Assembly (NCBI GenBank): GCA_026196225.1
Contig: JAPHRD010000027.1
Location: 1-64,000, forward strand
Reading direction: 5' to 3'
Length of the DNA stretch: 64,000 bases
From: Motiliproteus sp.
GTDB lineage: Bacteria > Pseudomonadota > Gammaproteobacteria > Pseudomonadales > Balneatricaceae
In this document: one piece after another, positions 54,305 through 64,000 of the stretch
How the letters are laid out: every line of letters begins with the position of its first letter
Numbering within the stretch: the stretch's first letter is position 1
Program-made: the position numbers and the translations under genes
Notes under the pieces: model-generated
What the model was told of the DNA's origin: nothing
Databases searched by the model: none
Seen by the model: only the letters and a program-made list of their open reading frames with translations

Positions 54305-55126
54305 CTATTGGCGTACAAGTCGTTTGTTCTCTGCACCCGTCGATCTGTCGGTGCTGCGGTAGGGATTAATATCCAGGCCTCCACGACGAACATAGCGTGC
54401 GTAGACCGTCAACTCGGTTGGCTTGCACTGCTGCAGCAGGTCCATAAATATCTGCTCGACGCATTGCTCGTGAAAATCCCCGTGCTCTCGATAGGACACC
54501 AGATACTGCAGCAAGCCAGCACGATCGATAACTGGACCATGGTAGTGAATTTCGATGCTGGCCCAATCGGGCTGACCGGTTACCGGACAGTTGGATTTCA
54601 ACAGATGGCTGTACAGTTGCTCGCTGACTTCTGTTTCAGGCTGGCTCTGCAATAGCTGCGGTGCCGGTTGGTAGTGTTCAATCTCGATATCCTGATGATC
54701 AAGGCACTCGCCCCCCAGGCACGTAAAGCTGGCGGGGTGGTCAAGATCATGAATAGCAACCTCCACCTCACCGCCGGCGCAGGCACTGAGATCCTTGACC
54801 ATCTGCTGCTGCACCTGCTCAGGATTGTCGAAACGGGTCAGGTTATAAGAATTAAGGTAGAGCTTAAACGACTTGGATTCGATGATATGGGGAGTATCGC
54901 AAGGCACCCGAAACTCGGCCACCGCCACCTGCGGCAAGCCTTTGGCATTAAGCCAGGAGACCTCATAGGCATTCCAGATATCGACACCGTCAAAGGGCGC
55001 ACCGTCATACCCCCGATCCTGCCAGTTGTTGGCGCGCGGTATGGGACATAACTGGCTGGGATCATACTGACTGACGTATTCGGTATCCCGCCCCAGTGGC
55101 GTGTGGTGAAGATTATCGTGGCTCAT
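54305..55126 (-). CDS. queF: NADPH-dependent 7-cyano-7-deazaguanine reductase QueF
   Basis: ESKSFKLYLNSYNLTRF; CPVTGQPDWASIEIHYHGP; SYREHGDFHEQCVEQIFMDL. Start refined to MSHDNLHH. Confidence 0.95.
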   Translation of the reverse strand: MSHDNLHHTPLGRDTEYVSQYDPSQLCPIPRANNWQDRGYDGAPFDGVDIWNAYEVSWLNAKGLPQVAVAEFRVPCDTPHIIESKSFKLYLNSYNLTRFDNPEQVQQQMVKDLSACAGGEVEVAIHDLDHPASFTCLGGECLDHQDIEIEHYQPAPQLLQSQPETEVSEQLYSHLLKSNCPVTGQPDWASIEIHYHGPVIDRAGLLQYLVSYREHGDFHEQCVEQIFMDLLQQCKPTELTVYARYVRRGGLDINPYRSTDRSTGAENKRLVRQ

Positions 55127-55181
55127 AACTACTTCTCGTCTATGTTCTCTGCTGTATTCTCTATCGTCACTGTATGACGAC

Positions 55182-55955
55182 TCACTGCCTGATGCCCTTT
55201 CCGATACGCAGCAGGTAGTAGGCAAAACTATACAGGCCGATTACAAATCCAATAATAATTGTAAACGCTATCCCTAGAGGAATGTCAGTCACACCTAAAA
55301 TACCGTACCTAAAGGTGTTGACCATATAGAGGATCGGATTGATCAATGAAACATTCTGCCAGAACTCCGGCAGCAGGCTGATGGAATAAAACACCCCGCC
55401 CAGATAGGTCAACGGCGTCAGAACGAAGGTCGGAATAATAGAGATATCATCAAAGCTGTTGGCGTAGATGGCGTTGATAAAACCGGCAATAGCAAACAGG
55501 GTGGAGGTCAGGGCCACCACCGACAGGGTTACCCAGATGTTATGAATCTGCAAATCGGTAAAGAATAGCGACAGGCAGGTAACAATGGCTCCCACCGACA
55601 AACCACGGGCAACGCCGCCGACCACATAGCCGATCAGAATAATACTGATGGGGATGGGCGATACCAGCAGTTCCTCGATATGACGCTGGAATTTGGTGCC
55701 GTAAAAAGAGGACACCACATTGCCGTAGGAGTTGGTGATCACCGACATCATAATCAGGCCGGGGACGATAAATTCCATATAGCCGTAGCCACCCATTTCA
55801 CCGATACGGGGGCCGATCAAGTTACCGAAGATCACGAAATAGAGGCTCATGGTGATGGCAGGTGGCAACAGCGTCTGCAACCAGATTCTTAAAAAGCGAC
55901 GTATTTCGCGATAGACGATGGTGTAGAGGGCGATGGACGTTTCTCGAATTCTCAC
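55182..55955 (-). CDS. ABC-2 type transporter permease
   Basis: 6 TM; GLIMMSVITNSYGNVVSSFYGTKFQRHIEELLVSPI. Confidence 0.9.
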   Translation of the reverse strand: MRIRETSIALYTIVYREIRRFLRIWLQTLLPPAITMSLYFVIFGNLIGPRIGEMGGYGYMEFIVPGLIMMSVITNSYGNVVSSFYGTKFQRHIEELLVSPIPISIILIGYVVGGVARGLSVGAIVTCLSLFFTDLQIHNIWVTLSVVALTSTLFAIAGFINAIYANSFDDISIIPTFVLTPLTYLGGVFYSISLLPEFWQNVSLINPILYMVNTFRYGILGVTDIPLGIAFTIIIGFVIGLYSFAYYLLRIGKGIRQ

Positions 55956-56920
55956 AGATTACTCTCCACCAAACGGACAAACAGCTCTTCAAGACGATTA
56001 CTTTTGTTGCGCATACTAGCCACCTGAATGCCCTGCTGGTCCAGCTGCTGAAACAGGCTGTTCAACCCTTTGCTCTTCTCCACATCGACGATCAGGGTGT
56101 GATCACCCTCCATCTGCAATGGATAGCCTTCAATCTCTGGTGCGGTGGTCTGGGCTGGAGCGATATCCAAAACGAAGGTTTCTACATTGAGCTGCGCCAA
56201 CAGCTCCCGCTTGCTGGTGTTGGTGCGAATCTCACCGCGATCGATAATGGCGATATTGCGGCACAGGCTCTCGGCCTCTTCCAGATAGTGGGTGGTGAGA
56301 ATGATAGTGGTACCGCGACTGTTAATCTCGGTGAGAAATTCCCACATGGAGCGGCGCAGTTCGATATCAACGCCAGCCGTAGGCTCATCAAGGATCAGCA
56401 TTTTCGGCTCATGGATCAGCGCTCGTGCGATCATCAAACGACGCTTCATACCGCCCGAGAGACTACGTGAGACCTCGTTGCGCTTCTCCCACAATCCCAA
56501 AGCCTTCAGGTAATGATCACAGCGCTCACGGACCTCACCTGCTGGCAAACCATAGTAGCCCCCTTGGGTGATGATAATGTCGCGGACTTTTTCCCACTGG
56601 TTGAAATTAAATTCCTGAGGTACCACACCCAGCATCTTCTTGGCATTAACCGGATCGCTGAAAACACTGTGACCGAAGATCTCCACCTCACCCTCGGTGC
56701 GATTGACCAGCGACGAGACAATTCCCAGCGTGGTGGATTTTCCAGCGCCATTGGGACCCAGCAGAGCAAAGAAGTCCCCCTGCTCCACATCGAGATCGAT
56801 CCCTTTAAGGGCGGTAAAACCGTTGTCGTAGGTTTTACGTAACCCACGAATCGATAGCGCCTTAACGGATGGGTCCGGCACAGAAATACCGGCACTGGGA
56901 GAGGACAGGGGTTGGAACAT
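55952..56920 (-). CDS. ABC-2 type transporter ATP-binding protein
   Basis: LLGPNGAGKSTTLGI; SLSGGMKRRLMIARALIHEPKMLILDEPTAGVD. Confidence 0.93.
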   Translation of the reverse strand: MFQPLSSPSAGISVPDPSVKALSIRGLRKTYDNGFTALKGIDLDVEQGDFFALLGPNGAGKSTTLGIVSSLVNRTEGEVEIFGHSVFSDPVNAKKMLGVVPQEFNFNQWEKVRDIIITQGGYYGLPAGEVRERCDHYLKALGLWEKRNEVSRSLSGGMKRRLMIARALIHEPKMLILDEPTAGVDIELRRSMWEFLTEINSRGTTIILTTHYLEEAESLCRNIAIIDRGEIRTNTSKRELLAQLNVETFVLDIAPAQTTAPEIEGYPLQMEGDHTLIVDVEKSKGLNSLFQQLDQQGIQVASMRNKSNRLEELFVRLVESNL

Positions 56921-57057
56921 AGTTGGGGACCTGTAGAGCATGCTGCTAAGACTGTCTATTTGGGGTCTAGGCGAGTTATTTTCAAGGCTGGACTGGACCC
57001 TCACCGGCAGGGTTTCTAAAATAGTCGTTTATTAATCTTTGCAGTGAAAAAACCACC

Positions 57058-57462
57058 ATGAGCGATCATCTTGACCATCAGGCGTTCCACATCAATCTGC
57101 TGAAAGCCAGCTTTAATCGCCTGGTCAAACAAGCGCCCTTTAATGACCAAAATATGGCCGAGGGAGAACAGAGCTTTTTGGCCCAATTGGTGATTCTGGT
57201 GAAAGCACTGGAGGAACACGACGACAACTCAAACTATATCGGCCAGGAAGTTCTGAGCAGGCTGGTGCGTTGCTACCCACATCTAGTGCCACTGTTCGAT
57301 CGCGACCTGTTCTGGTTCTTCGGCGGCGACTGCCTGCACTTTATGCCCGACGAAGAGATCGAACAATTCCAGCAACTAGACGAACTGAGATTTAAGGCCG
57401 AAGCCAAAGGTGAAGTGTTCAACGTAGAAGAAGCTCGGGCGCGAATTTTTAAACTGCATTGA
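57058..57462 (+). CDS. PA2817-family protein
   Basis: LAQLVILVKALEEHDDNSNYIGQEVLSRLVRCYPHLVPLFDRDLFWFFGGDCLHFMPDEEI. Confidence 0.8.
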   Translation: MSDHLDHQAFHINLLKASFNRLVKQAPFNDQNMAEGEQSFLAQLVILVKALEEHDDNSNYIGQEVLSRLVRCYPHLVPLFDRDLFWFFGGDCLHFMPDEEIEQFQQLDELRFKAEAKGEVFNVEEARARIFKLH

Positions 57463-57494
57463 GCGCCCGAATAACTTTCTGTTTTCCTGTGGGT

Positions 57495-60400
57495 CTACTG
57501 GCTGAAGTTTTCCCGCCAGTAGATTATCCGGTCATGTCCACGGTAACGGCCAAAAGTAGCCTGCCCCTGCGGGTCAGTATCTCCAGCCCCCAACCAATCA
57601 AACTCCAACCACCCAGGGGCGTCGTAGATCACATCTACCTGCCCCTCGTTACCTTCATCAGGTGCAGACAGTACCAGCGGAGTTGCTACCAAACTGTTGC
57701 CTGCACTTACCGCAGTGGCTGTGGTAGGATCGGTAATGCTGGTTTCTCCTGAATCCAGATTATCGCTACCATAACTGCTGTGATCCAGAGAGGCATCAGT
57801 ATCGATATAGGTAGTGCAGCTATCATCACCATTCACGACAAAACCACTACCGTTGTAATACTGCAGCTGTAGCGGAACGTTCAGATCTTCGGTTTCCGGC
57901 CCAAAGGCATTCTTCACATACAGTCGACCGTAACGGATGACAGTCGACGCCACCAGACCGTGTTCATCACTGCCGTTGCTATCGACATCCAGATTAAAAC
58001 TGTCCAGTTGAGCATCGCCATCATCTGGGGCAGTACCTACCGATAGACTACCAAAGGGACCGTCCACACTGGTATCCCGATTGAGCCTTAAATCTACGTC
58101 CATCGTCCCGATACCTGCGCTGACATTGCCAACCGCTGGCCAGGTTAGTGTCGCAGCCACGGCAGCCAAACGGGATGTTAGGTCAGTACCTGAGTTCACG
58201 GCCCCCAGATTGAGTTCACTGACGTTATCCAATTTGGCAAAGCTGCCAGCATAGTTGCTGGTGGTTGCATTGCTGGTATTTTCTGCGGTCAACGTATATT
58301 GAGTATTAAAGGTCTCGCCCATATAGGTGAAGGTAGAACTGCAACTGCCAATATCACTTCGATTGGTGAGCGTTGCAGAACCAAGGCTGAAGTGATCCGG
58401 GTAGAAGCGCCCCACATAAGGCACACTGCCGATAACAGCGCCTGCGCCCAGGTAGTCGTTATCGGTTAATGCCGCAGCAAAACTGATAACTCCTACTTCG
58501 CTCCAGGCGAGGCTGGTATTGGTTTTTGCGCCACTGCTAAATCCACTAAAGCTGGCATCAGCCAAGGCCGGATTGGCGCCTCCACTGGGTGCCACCAAGG
58601 CTCGGGAAATTGTTACCGTTTCGGCAGAACTTTCCTGTCCGAAGTTAGCCGTCGAGCCATTATTGGATAGATCAGCGCCACTGTCAGGAACACCGTCATT
58701 GTCACCATCATCAGCAGACTGCCAAGGGACGGCGGTCACTGTGGTGGAGAACGTCTCACCGGCCGCTTTAAATTTACTTCCTCCGGCCCCGGTAGCTCCA
58801 GGGTTTCCTGGCACGTCCACGTGGAAAGCAAAGGGTCGGACGACAAAGCTATTGGAGCTGCCGTTGAGGGTCACTTCTGGATCGTCGCCACTAGCCGCAA
58901 TGATTTTGGTCGCATGCAGACGAACCTGACCCACGTCGGAATAATCAAAGGTAAATGCCGCCTGACCGTTAGTGCCGAAATCAAGGCTGACGTTACTGTA
59001 ATTGGTGACCCCAGAAGCGGGATTGGCTCTTAAAGTGGTTGCGTCGTCAATAGTGAGTTTGTTATCACCCTGACAAGTACTGGGGTTCTGGCATTGATAG
59101 GCCATCTGCACCACTTGAGTGTTTAACAAGCGGGCTTCACAAGCGCCGGTATCGGTATTGGTCTGAACTGCGCGGATTTCGATGCTCTGGTTTCCGGGAG
59201 CGATATTACTCTCTTTTCCGGCGATCTGATTGCCAATATTGTTTGCCACATTGGCACCGTAGAATCGGAAAGCAGCATCCCGAAATTCCAGCTTAGCATC
59301 CTCGGTGGCATCACCGTCGTTATCGGTCGCGCTATCGCCGTCGACAATATCGATATCCATATGGGGAGCAGTTGTGGTCGCCAGATGCTGGAGCATCAGC
59401 GTTACCGCAGTTTCGCCAGCACCCCAGGTGTAACTGGCAATACCATCGTTGGCGGTACCGTTAGCGAGGCTACCGCCACCGCTGCTTAGTATCCAATCAC
59501 CAACACTAGTGCCGGTGTTGATAGTCATCGTCACACTACTACCCGGTTCGACGGCCGCCTCGCTGGCGTCGTGAGCGGTTATGGTGACCGTTTCCGCTTC
59601 ACAGGTAACCCCCAAGCCACTATGGCTGATGGCATAGTGATCCACCGCGGTTGTGCAGTTGGTGTCTTCGGCAACGATCTCAATATACTCGACAATAAAA
59701 TTCTCATTGCTGCCACCGTAAGTATTGGTAACGCGAAGACGTATTTGGGTATTGCTGGCGATATAACTAGTGATAGTCAAACTGATGGTGTTACCGGAAG
59801 TCGCGCCACTAATACCACTGAAATTCTGCAACGTACTCCAGTTGCTTCCACCATCTGATGAAATTTCCAGGGAAACCTGATCACCACTATCGACACCGCT
59901 AGTGGTGCCGTAACTCATATTTAGAGTTGCTGTGTCATAGCCGGAAAGATCCACTTCTCTAACAACACCCGGTGTTCCTCCCGTATCGGGCTGATCATCA
60001 AGATACAAACCACCACTGGTGATAAAGGCATTGCCGCTGGAAGGATCGCCATCATCATCGATTTCAGTCCAATTTCCTGCCCAATCGGCATCACCGTCAT
60101 TATTGTTGTAGGCCGTTACCGAAAAGTTGTCTCTGAAGGTATCGGTACAGGTCACACCGGTAGGACAATCTCGCGATTCTCCATCCCAATTATTTCCGGC
60201 AACAGTATTGGTGTAGATACTGGTTACCTGAGAAGCAGAAACTGCTTCGTGGAATATCAAAACCTCATCAACTAATCCTTGCCAGTCCTGACTGGGATCG
60301 AAGCTGCCCGCCAAACTGTCTTGTTCCTGACCAAGGATTAAACCGCCTGAAGCAATACTAAGTGCGGATGTTGATCCTGTTGAGCAGCCCTGAAGAGCGG

Positions 60401-63236
60401 TATCACGATAAAAACAATTTTGGCTTCCACTACGGACCCAAACCAAATGATGCCATTGGTCATCAGCAATACTGGAAATACTAATATTGCTCAGCGCACT
60501 GCCTTTTAAAAATGGTGTAAATGTAGAACCGTTGGTAAACCACATGATCAGTTCATTATGCTGGGAACCACTTGATCCAGATACCAACGATTGGTTGCTA
60601 TTATTATTAGTTTTCACCCATGCCGAAATGGTGAAATCGGTGGCGCCATCAAGTGCCGCATTGTCTACTGAAATATAATCACTGATACCATTGGCGCTGA
60701 AGTCTGCAGCGTTACACAGCATTCCCGTTGCAGGATCGGTTGAAGCAGCTATACCATGATTCGCCCCCTCGCTATCCACCACCTCGTCAGCCGAACCATC
60801 CCAACTGGTTTCATCAAAGCGCCAATGGGCTACTGGCGTGCCTGCACAGGCGTGAGTTTCAGCCAATATCGTACTTAATTGAGAGGTTCCAAGAGCGCCC
60901 TGATAAAACCGGATCTCATCCAAATTGCCATAGAATCGATTATTGGTTTCGCCGCTATTGGTTTCACCACCTATGGATGCCATACCACTATCCGTTCCCC
61001 AGGTACCGGTAAAGCTACCCGTTGTGGTATTTAGTAAAGTACCCGCTGACGAATAGACATAGATGGTCTTCTGACTGTTAGTGATATCAGCCACTGCCGC
61101 AACGAAGTACCAGGTATCATTTGTAATGATCGAAGGAGTATCAAGACTGACTGGACTGGTGCCTCGGTCATAAAACCGAATTCTACCGCTGCCCGGATCA
61201 CCCAAGCTCAAGGCAAAACCACCGGTGGTCTCATCATCGGCGAATACTCGCTGCCCAGACCTGGATACATCACTAGATCGAATCCAACCGGTAATGGTGA
61301 AATCTGAGGTTTGATCAGGGAAATCCGGAATCGCTAGATAGTTACCCGATGAACCACCGGCATCGTCAAAAACACCGTACCGGCAGGTTCCTGGATTGCC
61401 AGCAACCACCGGATCGGTTCCTAATGTGGTCGCGCCATTCACTGCAATAGCGTGGTTGCCATTGCCGCTGTTATCCACCACCTCATCAGAAACACCGGAC
61501 CAAGTAGTTTCATCCATCCGCCATTCGCCTACCAAGGCACCACTGCAAGATCTAACTGTTCCATCCCAACTCTTATTACCAGCGGATTGGTTGCTATAGA
61601 TCGAACTGACTTCGGAAGCACTTAGGGCTCCGTCAAAAATAACCAGCTCGTCCACCAAGCCTTCCCAGTCCTGCCCTGAACTAAAGCCACCGGCAAAGCT
61701 ATCTTGCTCTTGTCCAACCAGCAAACCACCATCAGCAATACTCAGGGTCGATGTGGTCTTGGTTGAGCAGCCCTGAGAGCTACCGTCAATGTAGAGGCAG
61801 TTTTCGCTACCTTCACGAGTCCAGACAAGATGGTGCCACTGGTTATCAGCGATACTGGTAATACTGATACTACCGTCACTTGTTCCCTTGAGGTACGGCG
61901 TGAACGTGGAGCTGTTAGGGAACCACATAATCAGCTCATTGTGCTGAGAGCCGCTGGACCCAGAGACCAGTGCCTGGCTTCCTGTATTGGATGTTTTCAC
62001 CCAGGTAGAGATGGAAAAGTCTGTTGCCCCATCAAGCGCATCAGCATCCAACAACAGGTAATCTGAAGTGCCGTTATCGGTTAAATCAGCAGCCTGGCAA
62101 ACTTGTCCAGAAGCCGTGCTCGTAGCAAAGGCCGAGGTACCATGACGATCATTGCCACTGGAGTCTTCAATCTCATCAGCAGTGGTATCCCAACTTTGTT
62201 CATCAAACCGCCATTCCGCTGTGCTGGTTACTGTAGAAACGCAGTCATCATATGAAAGCTCAATATCGTCGGCGTAAAAACCCACAACAGCGTTAGTAGC
62301 CGATGCTAGAAATCTTATTTGAGTATTGCTGGCTATATAGGGAGAAAGATCCACACTTTCAGCCGTAGCCGACGCATTGCTAGAGCTAATAGTGTAGGTT
62401 CGCAGGGTAGTCCAACTGCTGCCCCCATTAGAGGAGGCCTGCAGAGTAATTGTTTCCGAACCCAGCTGTACTCCTGTCCGATAGTTGAAGGTTAATGTTG
62501 CTGAACTAGCTCCGGTTAAATCTGCTTCGCGACTTACACCCACATTAGAATAGGTTTGCGCTGAACCGCCCGATATCACCCCTAAACGGAGACAATTTCC
62601 TGAAGTACAGCGATCATTTCGAACTCTTGCCAACCCAGCACTAACACCATCACTTTCACCCACTTCCTGCCAGCTTCCAGACCAATTCTGAGAGCCATCA
62701 TTCTGTGAATAGGAAACGGAGTTGAAATTGTCTGCAACGGTCTCAGTACTGCAACTTCCGCCACTGGATACAGTTACAGCATTGGACAAGGTATACAGAT
62801 TACTCCCACTGCCTCCACAAGAGTTGTCATGTGAAGCCTCGAAATAAGCATTGTAGATGCCCGGCGTTGTAGGTGCAGTTATGGTAAAACTTTCGGTGTG
62901 TGTACCCGAAGAGCTGATATCTGCTTCGTTGTTACAAGAGTAGGACCCGCTAGAACTGGTAGAGATAAGCCAATCTGTTGACTCCCAGTCATTGCTGACT
63001 CCCCCTCCAGAGGTCGTAACATTCAATGAAACTGTGATTGTAGCCCCAGGTGCTACTGTCACGCTGCTAGAACCATCCAGTGTCGCCGAGTTAATCGTTC
63101 TCGCCGCGTACACAGCATTGGAAACCAACATCAGAAATGTTAGTTGTAAGATCACCCTCAAAAGGCGACTTTTTTGCCAAAAACTAATCTCAAGCATACG
63201 TTGATCAACGCTGAAGGTTTTAGGAACTAGCAGCAA
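57495..63236 (-). CDS. Giant secreted LamG-repeat/DUF6701 protein (MshQ-like)
   Basis: 1913 aa; Sec signal; several LamG-like domains and C-terminal MshQ/DUF6701-like region (AFHVDVPGNPGATGAGGSKFKAAGETFSTTVTAV...RFYPDHFSL). Likely start MLEISFW at 63197. Confidence 0.82.
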   Translation of the reverse strand: MLLVPKTFSVDQRMLEISFWQKSRLLRVILQLTFLMLVSNAVYAARTINSATLDGSSSVTVAPGATITVSLNVTTSGGGVSNDWESTDWLISTSSSGSYSCNNEADISSSGTHTESFTITAPTTPGIYNAYFEASHDNSCGGSGSNLYTLSNAVTVSSGGSCSTETVADNFNSVSYSQNDGSQNWSGSWQEVGESDGVSAGLARVRNDRCTSGNCLRLGVISGGSAQTYSNVGVSREADLTGASSATLTFNYRTGVQLGSETITLQASSNGGSSWTTLRTYTISSSNASATAESVDLSPYIASNTQIRFLASATNAVVGFYADDIELSYDDCVSTVTSTAEWRFDEQSWDTTADEIEDSSGNDRHGTSAFATSTASGQVCQAADLTDNGTSDYLLLDADALDGATDFSISTWVKTSNTGSQALVSGSSGSQHNELIMWFPNSSTFTPYLKGTSDGSISITSIADNQWHHLVWTREGSENCLYIDGSSQGCSTKTTSTLSIADGGLLVGQEQDSFAGGFSSGQDWEGLVDELVIFDGALSASEVSSIYSNQSAGNKSWDGTVRSCSGALVGEWRMDETTWSGVSDEVVDNSGNGNHAIAVNGATTLGTDPVVAGNPGTCRYGVFDDAGGSSGNYLAIPDFPDQTSDFTITGWIRSSDVSRSGQRVFADDETTGGFALSLGDPGSGRIRFYDRGTSPVSLDTPSIITNDTWYFVAAVADITNSQKTIYVYSSAGTLLNTTTGSFTGTWGTDSGMASIGGETNSGETNNRFYGNLDEIRFYQGALGTSQLSTILAETHACAGTPVAHWRFDETSWDGSADEVVDSEGANHGIAASTDPATGMLCNAADFSANGISDYISVDNAALDGATDFTISAWVKTNNNSNQSLVSGSSGSQHNELIMWFTNGSTFTPFLKGSALSNISISSIADDQWHHLVWVRSGSQNCFYRDTALQGCSTGSTSALSIASGGLILGQEQDSLAGSFDPSQDWQGLVDEVLIFHEAVSASQVTSIYTNTVAGNNWDGESRDCPTGVTCTDTFRDNFSVTAYNNNDGDADWAGNWTEIDDDGDPSSGNAFITSGGLYLDDQPDTGGTPGVVREVDLSGYDTATLNMSYGTTSGVDSGDQVSLEISSDGGSNWSTLQNFSGISGATSGNTISLTITSYIASNTQIRLRVTNTYGGSNENFIVEYIEIVAEDTNCTTAVDHYAISHSGLGVTCEAETVTITAHDASEAAVEPGSSVTMTINTGTSVGDWILSSGGGSLANGTANDGIASYTWGAGETAVTLMLQHLATTTAPHMDIDIVDGDSATDNDGDATEDAKLEFRDAAFRFYGANVANNIGNQIAGKESNIAPGNQSIEIRAVQTNTDTGACEARLLNTQVVQMAYQCQNPSTCQGDNKLTIDDATTLRANPASGVTNYSNVSLDFGTNGQAAFTFDYSDVGQVRLHATKIIAASGDDPEVTLNGSSNSFVVRPFAFHVDVPGNPGATGAGGSKFKAAGETFSTTVTAVPWQSADDGDNDGVPDSGADLSNNGSTANFGQESSAETVTISRALVAPSGGANPALADASFSGFSSGAKTNTSLAWSEVGVISFAAALTDNDYLGAGAVIGSVPYVGRFYPDHFSLGSATLTNRSDIGSCSSTFTYMGETFNTQYTLTAENTSNATTSNYAGSFAKLDNVSELNLGAVNSGTDLTSRLAAVAATLTWPAVGNVSAGIGTMDVDLRLNRDTSVDGPFGSLSVGTAPDDGDAQLDSFNLDVDSNGSDEHGLVASTVIRYGRLYVKNAFGPETEDLNVPLQLQYYNGSGFVVNGDDSCTTYIDTDASLDHSSYGSDNLDSGETSITDPTTATAVSAGNSLVATPLVLSAPDEGNEGQVDVIYDAPGWLEFDWLGAGDTDPQGQATFGRYRGHDRIIYWRENFSQ

Positions 63237-63385
63237 AAGTACTATGCTTCTATGGATTCCTGGGCATTAGACACCGTTATCGGCCTTAGCAAAGAATACT
63301 ACATTGCTAATAGGATCATAGCCTTAACGGCAACAGAGTTGATTTAGATCGCAGAAAAAATATAGAGGATATATAAAGTGAGATT

Positions 63386-63461
<76 letters not shown>

Positions 63462-63493
63462 ATTTATCAAAAGAGTCAATTACTCAAAAAGAG

Positions 63494-63569
63494 TGGCGTC
63501 CCATAGGGGGTTCGAACCCCTGTTACCGCCGTGAAAGGGCGGTGTCCTAGGCCACTAGACGAATGGGAC
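63494..63569 (-). tRNA. tRNA-Glu (TTC)
   Basis: GTCCCATTCGTCTAGTGGCCTAGGACACCGCCCTTTCACGGCGGTAACAGGGGTTCGAACCCCCTATGGGACGCCA. Confidence 0.97.
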
Positions 63570-63596
63570 GCAGCCGATGCTGTTGCTGTGGATATT

Positions 63597-63672
<76 letters not shown>

Positions 63673-63707
63673 ATTTCTCAAATGAGCATATTACTCAGTA
63701 GAGAAGT

Positions 63708-63783
63708 TGGCGTCCCATAGGGGGTTCGAACCCCTGTTACCGCCGTGAAAGGGCGGTGTCCTAGGCCACTAGACGAATGGGAC
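63708..63783 (-). tRNA. tRNA-Glu (TTC), second copy
   Basis: Identical cloverleaf to 63494-63569. Confidence 0.97.
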
Positions 63784-63844
63784 GTCGTAAATATCCAACG
63801 TTGGATGTCATTTTCATGAACATTCCCCAACAAAGGAGGCGCGT

Positions 63845-63873
63845 ATAATAGGGATTTATAAAAATATCGTCAA
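63845..63873 (-). promoter_or_regulatory. Sigma70 promoter of the tRNA operon
   Basis: Minus strand TTGACG-N17-TATTAT followed by GC-rich discriminator ACGCGCC. Confidence 0.82.
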
Positions 63874-64000
63874 GCGCATAGCCGCAAAAATTGTGTTTAA
63901 ATTTTGAAGTGATGAAAAGCTGTACAACCGCAGAGCAAAAACCCTTCAAGGTTTAAGTATTTGCAGTAATCGTCGATAATAGGCAGATAATTAAAGCAAG

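Overview
This 64 kb window is gene-dense and looks like a marine gammaproteobacterium (inferred from gene content). Ordinary chromosomal blocks flank a long respiratory/metal accessory region at about 12.2-41.7 kb. Left flank: 5' end of ftsA, a XRE/cupin regulator, cytochrome b561, YceI, RmuC, the ydbH-ynbE-ydbL operon, dsbB and gcvP. Accessory region: (1) a Crp/Fnr (Dnr-like) regulator; (2) a four-gene minus-strand operon of two di-heme peroxidases, a Rieske subunit and an AioA/IdrA-type molybdopterin oxidoreductase, which best fits a dissimilatory iodate reductase (idr)-like cluster; (3) a second minus-strand operon with two tiny TM proteins, a cytochrome bd-like (CydA-only) oxidase, a di-heme cytochrome c, a tri-heme cytochrome c with a C-terminal EB_dh-like region, SCO and PCu(A)C; (4) a divergent plus-strand operon with a HEAT-repeat protein, a cupredoxin, a 39-aa TM protein, a UspA protein fused to repeated PCP_red-like domains, a radical SAM protein carrying the same domain, a protoporphyrinogen-oxidase-like flavoprotein, a sensor kinase and an NtrC-type sigma54 activator. 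I found sigma54-like (GG-N10-GC) promoters in front of all three operons and a shared 17-bp palindrome (TTTAACGTTTCGTTAAA) upstream of them, which suggests one regulon. This three-operon module is the best candidate for an undescribed system. It is followed by a mer locus without merA. Right flank: GGDEF/EAL/PAS/CBS signalling proteins, DUF4197, MscS, CopA with a CueR-type promoter, QueF, an ABC exporter, a giant LamG/MshQ-like protein and a tandemly duplicated tRNA-Glu/tRNA-Gly cluster. All family calls come from reading the translated sequence; no database search was run.
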